This document shows, in pieces, positions 1 to 8,340 of a DNA stretch of 64,000 nt. Numbering within the stretch: position 1 is the stretch's first letter; every line of letters starts with the position of its first letter. The stretch comes from UBA3792 sp045114775. Its GTDB lineage: Bacteria; Bacillota; Clostridia; Christensenellales; CAG-138. Where the stretch lies: positions 124,001 through 188,000 of the forward strand of contig JBGULC010000044.1 of assembly GCA_045114775.1 (NCBI GenBank). Direction: 5' to 3'. Position numbers and translations under genes: made by a program. The notes under the pieces were generated by a model. That model made no database searches. It was not told where the DNA came from and was given only the letters and a program-made list of their open reading frames with translations.

Positions 1-1
1 T

Positions 2-1060
2 TCCGACGAGAAGAAGCCGATCGTCTCCTGCGAGCCGAAGACGCCCTGCGCGATCGTCTTTACGGGCGGCACGACCGGCAAGAGCAAGGGCGCGCTTCTT
101 TCGAACGACGCGGTCATGCAGGGCACGATCAACGGCTGCTACGGCTACCCCGACGTGTTCGGTCAGCGCTACCTGCTCGTGCTGCCGCTTTCGCACGTGT
201 TCGGGCTCATCCGAAACCTGATGACCTCGCTCTACACCGGCAGTGCGCTGTATATCTGCCGCAACAATAATGATATGTTCCGCGACGTCGCGATCTTCAA
301 GCCGACGATCCTCGTCATCGTGCCCGCACTCGCCGAAATGGCGCTGACGCTCTCGAAGAAGTTCGGCCGCAACATGCTCGGCGCGGACCTCAAGACGATC
401 ATCTGCGGCGCGGCGCCGGTGTCGCCGTATCTCATCACGGAATACGACAAGCTCGGCATCAAGCTGCTGCCCGGTTACGGTCTCACCGAGTCCGCGAACC
501 TCGTTTCCGGCAACCCGGAAAGCCTCCGGAAGAGCGATTCCGTCGGCGTTCCGTTCCCGAATCAGGAGTTTAAGATCGTCGACGGCGAGCTTTGGCTCAA
601 AGGCCGCAACATGATGGAAGGCTACGTCGGCGTCGAAGAGCCCGGCGCATATGAGGACGGATGGTTCAAGACCGGCGACCTCGTCCGCATCGACGACGAG
701 GGCTACCTCTACATCACCGGACGCATCAAGGAGATCATCGTGCTCCCGAACGGCGAGAACGTCTCCCCAGCGGAGGTCGAGGTGCATTTCAACGCGCTCC
801 CGTTCATTCAGGATTCGCAGGTCTTCGAAAGCCGCAGCGCGCTCGGCGAGCCGATCCTCGCGCTCGAGGTCGTGCTGCGTCCGACCGAGCTCACAAACAT
901 GGACGACGAAGCGCGTAAGGCGTTCGCCGTTTCCGAGCTTGAAAAGGTCAACCGCACGCTGCCCGGCTTCATGCAGGTCAGCCGGATCGAAGTCCGCGAC
1001 ACCGACTTCCAGCGTTCCCCGGCGATGAAGATCGTGAGGTATAAGAATGTCCAGAACTGA
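2..1060 (+). CDS. AMP-dependent acyl ligase (acyl-CoA/acyl-ACP synthetase family), 5' partial
   Basis: This is the C-terminal 350 or so residues of an adenylate-forming (ANL) enzyme; the frame is open from base 2, so the start lies outside the window. It would activate a carboxylic acid as acyl-AMP and pass it to a thiol carrier. Visible motifs are the P-loop TGGTTGKSKG (bases 62-91), YGLTESANL, GELWLKGRNMMEGY, the hinge region TGDLVRIDDEGYLYITGR, and a C-terminal lysine in PAMKIVRY that matches the catalytic Lys. Its last 14 bases overlap the acyl carrier protein gene, which makes ACP the likely acceptor rather than CoA (inference). The substrate cannot be read from the sequence. The family assignment is firm. 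Confidence 0.93.
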   Translation, partial: SDEKKPIVSCEPKTPCAIVFTGGTTGKSKGALLSNDAVMQGTINGCYGYPDVFGQRYLLVLPLSHVFGLIRNLMTSLYTGSALYICRNNNDMFRDVAIFKPTILVIVPALAEMALTLSKKFGRNMLGADLKTIICGAAPVSPYLITEYDKLGIKLLPGYGLTESANLVSGNPESLRKSDSVGVPFPNQEFKIVDGELWLKGRNMMEGYVGVEEPGAYEDGWFKTGDLVRIDDEGYLYITGRIKEIIVLPNGENVSPAEVEVHFNALPFIQDSQVFESRSALGEPILALEVVLRPTELTNMDDEARKAFAVSELEKVNRTLPGFMQVSRIEVRDTDFQRSPAMKIVRYKNVQN

Positions 1061-1298
1061 GATCATCGACAAGCTCAAGGAGATCCTTCTTGCGGCGGAC
1101 GACCGCAACCGCGACAAGGTGCTCGCCTGCACCGAGGGCTCGAAGCTCGTCGCCGACCTCGGCTTCTCGTCGGTCTCCATGCTCTATATGGTCATCGCGA
1201 TCGAGGAGGAGATGGGCATCCGCTTCGACAACGTCGGCGCGTCCGATTTTGAAACACTCGGCGACGTCGTGACCTATATCGAGGCGAAGCTCAAATGA
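1047..1298 (+). CDS. acyl carrier protein (phosphopantetheine-binding)
   Basis: This 83-residue protein has the length and helical pattern of a stand-alone acyl carrier protein. The prosthetic-group region reads DLGFSSVSMLYMVIAIEEEMGI, shown here as DLGFSSVSM then LYMVIAIEEE. By alignment Ser42 takes the phosphopantetheine arm. The usual Asp-Ser-Leu is Ser-Ser-Val, so this is a divergent, non-housekeeping ACP. It overlaps the AMP-ligase upstream by 14 bases and the LRAT-PPTase gene downstream by 4 bases, so the three are translationally coupled. The likely role is to accept an acyl chain from the ligase after activation by the neighbouring PPTase domain. Confidence 0.9.
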   Translation: MSRTEIIDKLKEILLAADDRNRDKVLACTEGSKLVADLGFSSVSMLYMVIAIEEEMGIRFDNVGASDFETLGDVVTYIEAKLK

Positions 1299-2335
1299 AA
1301 TGGCAGCCCGGCGAGCCGGTCCCCGGCGATATGGTGCGGGTGCAGATCGGTTCGATCTTCCATTACGGGATCTATACGGGCGACGATCGGATCGTTGCGT
1401 TCGGTCTGCCGCCCGTGTCGGAGCATGCAAATGCGCCGGACCGGTTTCTGGTAACGGAAACGGACATGGACGTGTTCTGCACCGGACGCATCCCGGAGAT
1501 CGCGGTCCTCGACCGCGCGGAGCGCAGAAAGCGCATCCCGCCGGAGGAAACCGTGCGGCTTGCAAAAAGCAGGCTCGGCGAAGACGGGTATCATCTGATC
1601 CGCAACAACTGCGAGCACTTCGTGAACGAGTGCGTGTTCGGCGAGAAGAAGAGCCTCCAGGAGGAGGCGATGTTCCGGATGTGGAACACAAGGCCGGTCA
1701 TCAACGTCTACCTTTCCGAGGCCGACCGGTTCACGCTTGACTTCCCCGTCCCCGCGGAGCGGCGCTCGGAGATCGACGCCTGCTCCGATGCTTCGATGAA
1801 GCGCGCGCGGATCGCAAACTGGGCGCTGCTGCGGCTTGCCGCGCGGCACGGTTTTTCGCTCGATCCGGACGAGGTCGTCTTTTCGCGCAAAAAGCACGGC
1901 GGCTGGACCGCGGACCGTTTTTTCTGTTCGTTTTCACACGCCGACGGGCTCTGCTGCGTCGCGGTCTCGAACGCGCCGATCGGCGTCGACTTTGAAACGG
2001 TCGAGGATTTTTCACGCAGGCTCGACGCGCAGAAGCTTCAAAAGCTTCGCGCGCAGTGCTTCACCAAGGCCGAACGGGACGCGTACCCGGATTCGATCGA
2101 AAGCTTTCTCATCTGCTGGACGCGGAAGGAAGCGATCTTCAAGCAGACCGGAAAGCGCGCGTTCTCGCCCGGCGCGATCGAAACGCGCACCGGCGCTGCC
2201 ATGACGTACAGACTCGACGAACCGAAGCGGGCGGTCCTCTCCCTTTGCGGGGAGTACGCCGGTCTTGCGCGGTTTTACCGGACGGACGGAAACGAGATCA
2301 CGCCCCTTTGGGCGGAAGGACCTTTGGACCTGTAG
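1295..2335 (+). CDS. LRAT-domain / 4'-phosphopantetheinyl transferase fusion protein
   Basis: This 346-residue protein appears to join two enzymes. Residues 1 to about 130 look like an LRAT/NlpC-P60 type thiol acyltransferase: an opening PGDMVRVQIGSIFHYGIYTG with His23, then RNNCEHFVNEC with Cys106, the family's catalytic His and Cys. Residues from about 165 to 330 look like a Sfp-type phosphopantetheinyl transferase: SFSHADGLCCVAVSNAP, the Mg-binding GVDFE (230-234) and CWTRKEAIFKQTG (Trp275, Lys278, Glu279). The PPTase would convert apo-ACP to holo-ACP. The LRAT half could move an acyl group from ACP or a lipid. It starts inside the end of the ACP gene (ATGA overlap). The fusion is seen directly; its substrates are unknown. 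Confidence 0.85.
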   Translation: MKWQPGEPVPGDMVRVQIGSIFHYGIYTGDDRIVAFGLPPVSEHANAPDRFLVTETDMDVFCTGRIPEIAVLDRAERRKRIPPEETVRLAKSRLGEDGYHLIRNNCEHFVNECVFGEKKSLQEEAMFRMWNTRPVINVYLSEADRFTLDFPVPAERRSEIDACSDASMKRARIANWALLRLAARHGFSLDPDEVVFSRKKHGGWTADRFFCSFSHADGLCCVAVSNAPIGVDFETVEDFSRRLDAQKLQKLRAQCFTKAERDAYPDSIESFLICWTRKEAIFKQTGKRAFSPGAIETRTGAAMTYRLDEPKRAVLSLCGEYAGLARFYRTDGNEITPLWAEGPLDL

Positions 2336-2344
2336 GAGGACGGT

Positions 2345-3283
2345 ATGCTTTGGATCCCGGCAGCTTTGATCGGATGCTACGCGGTTTTCGTGATCGGACC
2401 CGCGATCGCTGCCGTCTGCACGATCTTCAAGGCATTGCCCGGCTCTCCGCTCGAACGAATGCTCGAACCGGACGCGCAGCTTTACCCGTTCCGCGAACGC
2501 ATCCTTGCGGCGAAGCGCGCGCTCGACGCGCTGCCGGACGCGAACGTCACGGTCACGGCGCGGGACGGGATCGCGCTGTCGGGACGGTATTACGATCTCG
2601 GCAAGCCGAAAACGGCGATCTTTGTGCACGGATACCGCACGCAGCCGGAGGTCAACTTCACCGAACAGGCGGAGGCGTTCGCCCGGCACGGCTACAATCT
2701 GCTTCTGATCCGTCAGCGCGGACACGAGCCCGGCTCGCACGTTCGGTGCGGCATGGGACTCAGAGAGCGGTACGACGCCGCGGCGTGGAACGATTGGGCG
2801 CTCTCGCAAAACGGCGTCGAAGAAACCGTGCTGTACGGTGTTTCGATGGGCGCAGCGACGGTCGGGTTTGCGGCTTCTCTGGTCGATCCGGCGCGCACAA
2901 AAGCGCTGTTTCTCGACTGCGGCTTTCGCTCGCCGTATGAGCAGATCTCGCTCGACTGCAGGCGGCATCACATTTCGCCGTTTGTGCTGATGCCTTGGAT
3001 CCGGCTGTTCGCGCGGATCTTTCTGAAGCTCGACATCCGCGAACGCACGGACGACGCGCTGCGGCGCACCGCGATCCCCTGCTTCTTCCTGCACGGAACG
3101 GAGGACAGGACCGTACCGTATGAGACCGGCCGCGCGGTCTATGAAGCCTGCGGCGCACGAAAGGCGTTTTTCACCGCGCGCGGCGCAAGACACGCAGAAT
3201 CGTATCTTTCCGACCCCGACCGGGCGGAAGACGAGATATTTACGTTCCTCGGGGAGGAACACACAGAAGGAAACCAACTTTAG
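2345..3283 (+). CDS. alpha/beta hydrolase, membrane-anchored
   Basis: This 312-residue protein has an N-terminal membrane segment (residues 2-25) followed by an alpha/beta-hydrolase fold of the YqkD/BAAT type. The oxyanion strand FVHGYR, the nucleophile elbow GVSMGAAT (Ser), the acid loop HGTEDRTVPYETG (Asp) and ARHAES (His) give a full catalytic triad. It starts 9 bases after the LRAT-PPTase stop with AGGAGG (2335-2340) before the ATG, so it belongs to the same transcript. In this setting a lipid ester or acyl-thioester substrate is plausible, but the family is broad and the substrate is not readable. Confidence 0.88.
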   Translation: MLWIPAALIGCYAVFVIGPAIAAVCTIFKALPGSPLERMLEPDAQLYPFRERILAAKRALDALPDANVTVTARDGIALSGRYYDLGKPKTAIFVHGYRTQPEVNFTEQAEAFARHGYNLLLIRQRGHEPGSHVRCGMGLRERYDAAAWNDWALSQNGVEETVLYGVSMGAATVGFAASLVDPARTKALFLDCGFRSPYEQISLDCRRHHISPFVLMPWIRLFARIFLKLDIRERTDDALRRTAIPCFFLHGTEDRTVPYETGRAVYEACGARKAFFTARGARHAESYLSDPDRAEDEIFTFLGEEHTEGNQL

Positions 3284-3296
3284 GAGGACAACTGAA

Positions 3297-4232
3297 ATGG
3301 CAAAATTTGTGATCCTTTGCGACGGTACCTGCGATCTGCAGGAGAACTTTCAGAAGGAATACGACATCCGGGTCATCCCGGGACACATCGTGCTGCCCGA
3401 CAAGTCGGACGTGCCCGGCCCGCTGAAGTGGGACCGCTTCTCGCGCGATGAGTTTTATGCCGATCTCAAGAAGAATCCGAACGGCTACGCAACCGCGCCC
3501 GCCAATACCGAGGAGTTCCGCCGCGCGATGGAAGAGATCGTGAAGGACGGCACGCCGCTGCTCGTTCTGACCATCTCCGCCGGCATGAGCGGAACCTACG
3601 ACTTTGCCTGCACCGCAGCGAAAACGGTGAAGGAAACCTATCCCGACGCGGATATCCGCTGCATCGACACGCTGCGCTTCGGTCCCGGCTTCGGCCTGAT
3701 GGCGGTGCACGCTTCCATGCTGCGCGAAGAAGGCAAGACGATGGAAGAGGTCGCGGCATGGCTCGAGGAGAATAAAAACCGGTTCCATCAGGCGGGCTGG
3801 CTCGACGACCTGAGCTTCGTCGCAAAGAAGGGTCGTCTGACCAACGCGAAGGCGTTCTTCGGCACGCTCGCGGGCATCAAGCCGATCGGCGAGTTCGACT
3901 ACAACGGCATGACGACCGTCATCGGCAAGGCGAAGGGCGCAAAGGCCGCCTACGCCGCGCTGCTCGAATACGTCGAAAAGACCGGCGAGGATCTTTCCGA
4001 ACAGATCCTGTTCATCGCCCAGACCAACCGCATGGCGCAGGCCGAGAAGTACAAGGAGCTTCTTGCGGAGCGTTTCCATCCGAAGGCGATCTATATCAAC
4101 GACGTCTTCCCCTCCTGCGGCATCAACGTCGGCCCGGGTCTCATGGCGGTCTACTACATGGGCAAGCCGATCTCCAAGGACCTCTCCGAAGAACGCGCGA
4201 TCATTGAAAAAGCGCTTGCAAACGCAAAATAA
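3297..4232 (+). CDS. fakB: DegV family fatty-acid-binding protein (FakB-like)
   Basis: This 311-residue protein is a complete DegV/FakB. The family binds one fatty acid in a deep pocket and presents its carboxylate to FakA for phosphorylation. The N-terminal FVILCDGTCDL, TISAGMSGTY (92-101, with the ligand-binding Ser region), and the C-terminal GPGLMAVYY are family hallmarks. The start at 3297 is chosen because AGGAGG lies at 3285-3290 and the protein begins MAKFVILCDG; a longer upstream frame to 3120 is only overlap with the hydrolase gene. FakA lies 1.4 kb downstream on the same strand, which supports a working kinase pair. Confidence 0.93.
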   Translation: MAKFVILCDGTCDLQENFQKEYDIRVIPGHIVLPDKSDVPGPLKWDRFSRDEFYADLKKNPNGYATAPANTEEFRRAMEEIVKDGTPLLVLTISAGMSGTYDFACTAAKTVKETYPDADIRCIDTLRFGPGFGLMAVHASMLREEGKTMEEVAAWLEENKNRFHQAGWLDDLSFVAKKGRLTNAKAFFGTLAGIKPIGEFDYNGMTTVIGKAKGAKAAYAALLEYVEKTGEDLSEQILFIAQTNRMAQAEKYKELLAERFHPKAIYINDVFPSCGINVGPGLMAVYYMGKPISKDLSEERAIIEKALANAK

Positions 4233-4259
4233 GATTCCCTTTTAGGGGTGAAAGGAATC
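4233..4259 (+). promoter_or_regulatory. hairpin covering the Shine-Dalgarno of the MFS_2 gene
   Basis: GATTCCCTTT (4233-4242) pairs with AAAGGAATC (4251-4259) with one bulged C. The 3' arm contains the AAAGGAA ribosome-binding site of the transporter gene starting at 4264. It has no U-tract, so it looks more like a translational brake than a terminator (inference). Confidence 0.4.
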
Positions 4260-4263
4260 CGAA

Positions 4264-5604
4264 ATGAGAAAACTGACAAAAAAATGGCAGATGTTCCTGT
4301 ACGCCATCGGCGGCATGGGCGTCAACATGCTGAACCTGATGGTCAGCTCGTACCTGTGCAGCGCGATCATCGCGAGCGGGTTCAATCCGAACGTCATTCA
4401 GTACCAGACTTTCCTTCAGCGCGACCTCGTCATTGCAGGGGTATGGGCAGTGTTCGGCGTTGTTGCGAAGATCATCGACGGCGTGATCGACGTCCCGATG
4501 GCGTCGTTTACGGATAATCTGAAGACGAAGTTCGGTCGCAGACGTCCGGCGCTCATCATCGGTCTCGTGCCGATGATTCTCGCCTACGTGCTGTTCTCGC
4601 TCGTCACGCCCAATCCGGACGGCGCGACGCTCGGAAACACGATCTACTACGGCATCACGCTGTGCGTGTTCTACAGCTTCTATACGCTGACAATGGTCAC
4701 GTACTACGCGACCTTCACGGAGATCGTCGACTGTCAGGAGGACCGCAACTTCATGTCGAACGTCAAGTCGGTCTGCGACATCCTCTACTTCATCCTGGGG
4801 TACGTCGTGGTCCGCATGTTCCTGAACGGTTTGAACATCCGTTTCGTCGCCATGCTGGTGCTGCCGATCGTTCTGACGATGATGATCCCGCTGTTCCTGA
4901 TCCGGGAAAGCTCGACCAAGGACGGCGTCATCCTTCGCGATGGCGATGAGAAATCCGTTTCGGTCAATCTGTTCAAGTCGATCGCGTATACGTTCAAGAA
5001 CAAGAATTATATTCTTTGGATGATCGTGTATTCGTTCATGACCTTCGGCGTGCAGCTCTTCCTGTCCGGTATCAACGAGTATTTCTCAGTCGCCGGCATG
5101 AACATGATGCTCGTCATGATGGCGTCGTTTGCACCGGTGCCGTTCACGCTGCTGATCTACAACTGGCTGACGCGGAAGTTCGGCTTCGGCTTCTCTTACC
5201 GCTATACGCTCGTGATCTTTGCCGTCGGCATGGCGGCGATGTTTGCGGTTTCGTTCCTCCCCGCGGGAACGCCGAAAACCGTACTTTCGATCGTAACGGG
5301 TCTCATCTCCTCGTTCGGCATCGGCGCAATGTTCTCCGTTGCGTATTCCGTGCCGTCCGAGCTTGCCGCCGAAGAGGAAAAGCGCACCGGCGTCTCGAAC
5401 GCCGCAATGTACTTTGCGGTGCAGGGACTTTTCGCGGGCGTCGCGTCCGGCATCGGCGGACAGGCGGTTCTGACGTGGATGAAAACGGCCGACGTCGTAA
5501 AGTACATGACGCTCGTCTGCGCGATCGCTGTGCTCGCCGCGTTCCTGCTGTCCTTTATGCTGCCGAAGTCCGTTACCTTGATGGGCAAGAAGGAATCGAA
5601 GTAA
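4264..5604 (+). CDS. MFS_2 (GPH-type) cation symporter
   Basis: This 446-residue integral membrane protein with about 12 hydrophobic segments belongs to the glycoside-pentoside-hexuronide (MFS_2) branch. The loop motif DGVIDVPMASFTDNLKTK followed by FGRRRP near residues 78-101 is the family signature. Classical members move sugars with Na+ or H+. The same Pfam family includes the animal lysophosphatidylcholine carrier MFSD2A. Lying between fakB and fakA, a lipid or lysolipid substrate is worth considering, but this is inference and a sugar cannot be excluded. It starts 31 bases after fakB and stops 4 bases before fakA. Confidence 0.85.
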   Translation: MRKLTKKWQMFLYAIGGMGVNMLNLMVSSYLCSAIIASGFNPNVIQYQTFLQRDLVIAGVWAVFGVVAKIIDGVIDVPMASFTDNLKTKFGRRRPALIIGLVPMILAYVLFSLVTPNPDGATLGNTIYYGITLCVFYSFYTLTMVTYYATFTEIVDCQEDRNFMSNVKSVCDILYFILGYVVVRMFLNGLNIRFVAMLVLPIVLTMMIPLFLIRESSTKDGVILRDGDEKSVSVNLFKSIAYTFKNKNYILWMIVYSFMTFGVQLFLSGINEYFSVAGMNMMLVMMASFAPVPFTLLIYNWLTRKFGFGFSYRYTLVIFAVGMAAMFAVSFLPAGTPKTVLSIVTGLISSFGIGAMFSVAYSVPSELAAEEEKRTGVSNAAMYFAVQGLFAGVASGIGGQAVLTWMKTADVVKYMTLVCAIAVLAAFLLSFMLPKSVTLMGKKESK

Positions 5605-5608
5605 ACCG

Positions 5609-7249
5609 ATGGCAGTCAAACGAATCAACGGAACCGAATTAGAACAGATGCTCAGAAACGGGCTCGTCAATCTTCGCGCGGAAGAGGACGAGATCAACCG
5701 TCTGAACGTCTTCCCCGTCCCCGACGGCGACACGGGCACCAACATGGTGAAAACGCTGGAGCACGGGCTGAATCAATCCGAAAGCAGCGCGGAAGTCAAC
5801 GTCTTCGTGAAATCGCTCGCCTCCGGAATGCTCCTCGGCGCGCGCGGAAACTCGGGCGTCATCCTCTCGCAGTTTTTCAACGGCTTTGCGCAGGGTCTTT
5901 CCCGTTCCGTTCTGATCGGTCCGGGCGAGCTTCGAAACGCGCTCGTGCGCGGGTATCGCGTCGCGTATTCCGCCGTGCAGAAGCCGGTCGAGGGAACGAT
6001 CCTCTCCGTTGCACGCGAGGGCATCGAGCACATCCGCGGACAGATCACCCGCACCTCCACGATCGACTTTATCCTCTCTGCGTACGTCGCCGAAATGCAC
6101 AAGACGCTGATTTTGACGCCGGAAATGCTTCCGGTGCTGAAGGACGCGGGCGTCGTCGATTCCGGCGCGACCGGCTTTATCCGCATCTTTGAGGGGATGA
6201 TCAAGTATCTGCGCGGCGAGATCCTGGAGGATCTTGCACCGAAAGCGGAGCCCGAAAAAGCGCCTAAAGCGGACCTCAGTCTGTTCAACGAAAACAGCCT
6301 GTTTATCGACGGCTACTGCACGGAATTCATCCTGCAGCTGATGAACGGCGCGTCCTACGATCAGGATTTCCGGCTGAAAGCCTTCATCGGCGCGCTCGAC
6401 CGTCTCGGCGACTCGCTGGTCTGCGTACAGGACGGCAAACGCGTCAAGGTGCATATTCACACGAAAGCGCCCGCGTTCGTCATTCAGCTCGCGCAGCAGT
6501 ACGGCGAGTTTCTGACCTTCAAGCTCGAGAACATGCAGGTCCAGCACAACGAGCGCGACCGCATCCTGAAGCCGCGGGTGCATAAGCCTCTGTCCGTCGT
6601 GGCTGTCGTCAACGGCGCGGGCATGAAAACGCTGTTCGAGAACCTCGGCGCAGATTGTGTGATCGACGGGACCGCGACCATGAACACCTCTTCGCAGGAG
6701 TTCGTGTCCACCTTCGAATCGCTCGACGCCGACCGCATCGTCGTGCTGCCGAACAACAAGAACGTCATCCTGGCAGCCGAGCAGGCTGCGAAGCTCGTTT
6801 CGGATAAAAACGTGACCGTTCTGCCCTCGAAGAGCTTTGTCGAGGGATATTACGCGATCGCGATGGACGTGCCGACCGAACCGGATCTCATGAAGCGGAT
6901 CGAGAGCATGCGCTCCGGCATCGAAAACGTCGTCACGCTCAGCGAAACGACCGCATCGCGCGATTACGCGTACCACGAGATCCGCTGTAAGAAAGGCGAA
7001 GAGATCGCCTTCCTGTCCGGCGAGCTTGTCTGCGTCAACAGCGATTACAAGGACGCGATCTTAGGCGCGCTTTCGATGATCGAGGACATCGACGACCGCG
7101 AGACCGGCATTGTGCTGCGCGGCAAGGGCGTCTCGGCGGACGACGAGGAAGCGCTTTCGGAGGCGGTGTCCGAGCGGTATCCGATGCTCGAGCTCGAGTT
7201 TATCGACGCCGGGCAGGAGATCTACCACTGGGTCGTCGGCATCATGTGA
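5609..7249 (+). CDS. fakA: fatty acid kinase catalytic subunit FakA (DAK2 domain, YloV family)
   Basis: This 546-residue protein has the three-part FakA layout. The N-terminal DhaL/DAK2 ATP-binding domain has NVFPVPDGDTGTNM (33-46, Mg-binding Asp39 and Asp41) and GARGNSGVILSQ. The middle domain has Cys237 in YCTEF and His282/His284 in HIHT, matching the FakA zinc-site residues. The C-terminal half is DegV-like. FakA phosphorylates fatty acids bound to FakB, giving acyl-phosphate for PlsX/PlsY lipid synthesis. It begins 4 bases after the transporter gene, so it shares a transcript with fakB. Length and motifs are those of a functional enzyme. Confidence 0.93.
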   Translation: MAVKRINGTELEQMLRNGLVNLRAEEDEINRLNVFPVPDGDTGTNMVKTLEHGLNQSESSAEVNVFVKSLASGMLLGARGNSGVILSQFFNGFAQGLSRSVLIGPGELRNALVRGYRVAYSAVQKPVEGTILSVAREGIEHIRGQITRTSTIDFILSAYVAEMHKTLILTPEMLPVLKDAGVVDSGATGFIRIFEGMIKYLRGEILEDLAPKAEPEKAPKADLSLFNENSLFIDGYCTEFILQLMNGASYDQDFRLKAFIGALDRLGDSLVCVQDGKRVKVHIHTKAPAFVIQLAQQYGEFLTFKLENMQVQHNERDRILKPRVHKPLSVVAVVNGAGMKTLFENLGADCVIDGTATMNTSSQEFVSTFESLDADRIVVLPNNKNVILAAEQAAKLVSDKNVTVLPSKSFVEGYYAIAMDVPTEPDLMKRIESMRSGIENVVTLSETTASRDYAYHEIRCKKGEEIAFLSGELVCVNSDYKDAILGALSMIEDIDDRETGIVLRGKGVSADDEEALSEAVSERYPMLELEFIDAGQEIYHWVVGIM

Positions 7250-7258
7250 GGTAACGGT

Positions 7259-8221
7259 ATGCTTTGGTTATGGATCGTACTCGGCGTGCTCGGCTTCGCC
7301 CTGCTTTCCGGGATCATTATGACGCTGATCATTGCGTGGATCATTTACGCCACGCTCTTAAGGCGCAATAGGCCCGGCAAATGGGACCGCGGCATCAGCT
7401 TTCCGGAGGACGAAGAATACTGCCGGATGCACGACATCGGCATTGCGTGGGGCGAGAAGTATCGCGATCGCATCCGCGAGGTCACGGTCACGAGCGACGG
7501 GCTGAAGCTTGTCGGCGAATACTTCGATTTCGGCGGGAAGTCCGCTGCGCTGATCATTGCGGGACGCACGGAATGCCTGCTGTATTCCTATTTCTTCGCC
7601 GAACCGTTCCGCCGCGCGGGACGCAACGTTCTTGTGATCGACAACCGCGCGCACGGTCTTTCCGAAGGTAAGGTGAGCTGTCTGGGGTATCGCGAATACC
7701 GCGATATCCTCGAATGGTGCAGGCTCTTGCACGACGATCTCGGCAACGAACGCGTGTTTTTGCACGGGATCTGCATCGGCTCCTCCACCGCGCTCTTTGC
7801 GCTGACCGCGCCGGAGTGTCCCGACTACATCGAAGGCATGTCCTGCGAGGGCATGTACATGACCTTCTATCGGTCGTTCGACAGGCACATGGACCTCGAC
7901 CGACCCGAGAAGAAAAAGTTCCCGGTCGTACAGGAGGTCATGCTGTGGATCCGGCTTTGCTCGCATGCGAACGTCGTGACCGACGGGCCTTATAAGCGCA
8001 TTGAGAAGCTCAGAAAGCCCATTCTGTTCCTCCACAGCCGCGAGGATCCCTATTCCACTCCGGACCAGGCGGAATACCTCTACGCGCACTGCAGCGCGCC
8101 GAAAAAACTCGCGTGGTTCCCGCACGGCGCGCATTCGCGCATCCGCATCAACGATATGGCGAATTACGACGATGCGATCGTCGGATTTCTGCATGAGCTT
8201 GACAAAAAAGCCGAGGAGTAA
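7259..8221 (+). CDS. alpha/beta hydrolase with Cys at the nucleophile position
   Basis: This 320-residue protein has an N-terminal membrane segment (residues 1-30) and an alpha/beta-hydrolase fold similar to the gene at 2345. The nucleophile elbow reads HGICIGSST, placing Cys172 where Ser is normal. The acid loop LHSREDPYSTPDQ and the histidine in FPHGAHSR are in place. Cys nucleophiles are known in dienelactone hydrolases and in some thioester-cleaving relatives, so the enzyme may still be active. It starts 9 bases after fakA and is probably the last gene of that transcript. The substrate is unknown; an acyl-thioester or acyl-phosphate is a guess from context. Confidence 0.85.
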   Translation: MLWLWIVLGVLGFALLSGIIMTLIIAWIIYATLLRRNRPGKWDRGISFPEDEEYCRMHDIGIAWGEKYRDRIREVTVTSDGLKLVGEYFDFGGKSAALIIAGRTECLLYSYFFAEPFRRAGRNVLVIDNRAHGLSEGKVSCLGYREYRDILEWCRLLHDDLGNERVFLHGICIGSSTALFALTAPECPDYIEGMSCEGMYMTFYRSFDRHMDLDRPEKKKFPVVQEVMLWIRLCSHANVVTDGPYKRIEKLRKPILFLHSREDPYSTPDQAEYLYAHCSAPKKLAWFPHGAHSRIRINDMANYDDAIVGFLHELDKKAEE

Positions 8222-8281
8222 GTATACGGCGCGATCATTTCCGCATCGCACGATAAATTTATGAACAATCTGTGTATTCTG

Positions 8282-8310
8282 TTGATTTTTCGGGAAATAC
8301 GCAGTATAAT
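8282..8310 (+). promoter_or_regulatory. sigma-A promoter for the small membrane protein gene
   Basis: TTGATT (8282-8287) and TATAAT (8305-8310) are separated by 17 bases. They are followed by a strong AAAGGAGGAGG ribosome-binding site and the ATG at 8341. Confidence 0.8.
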
Positions 8311-8340
8311 AAATTGAATCCAAAGGAGGAGGAAACAATA

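Noticed and set aside
2012..3277. 421-codon minus-strand frame over the PPTase and hydrolase genes
   Set aside because: No motif, no ribosome-binding site, and it overlaps two well-supported genes.
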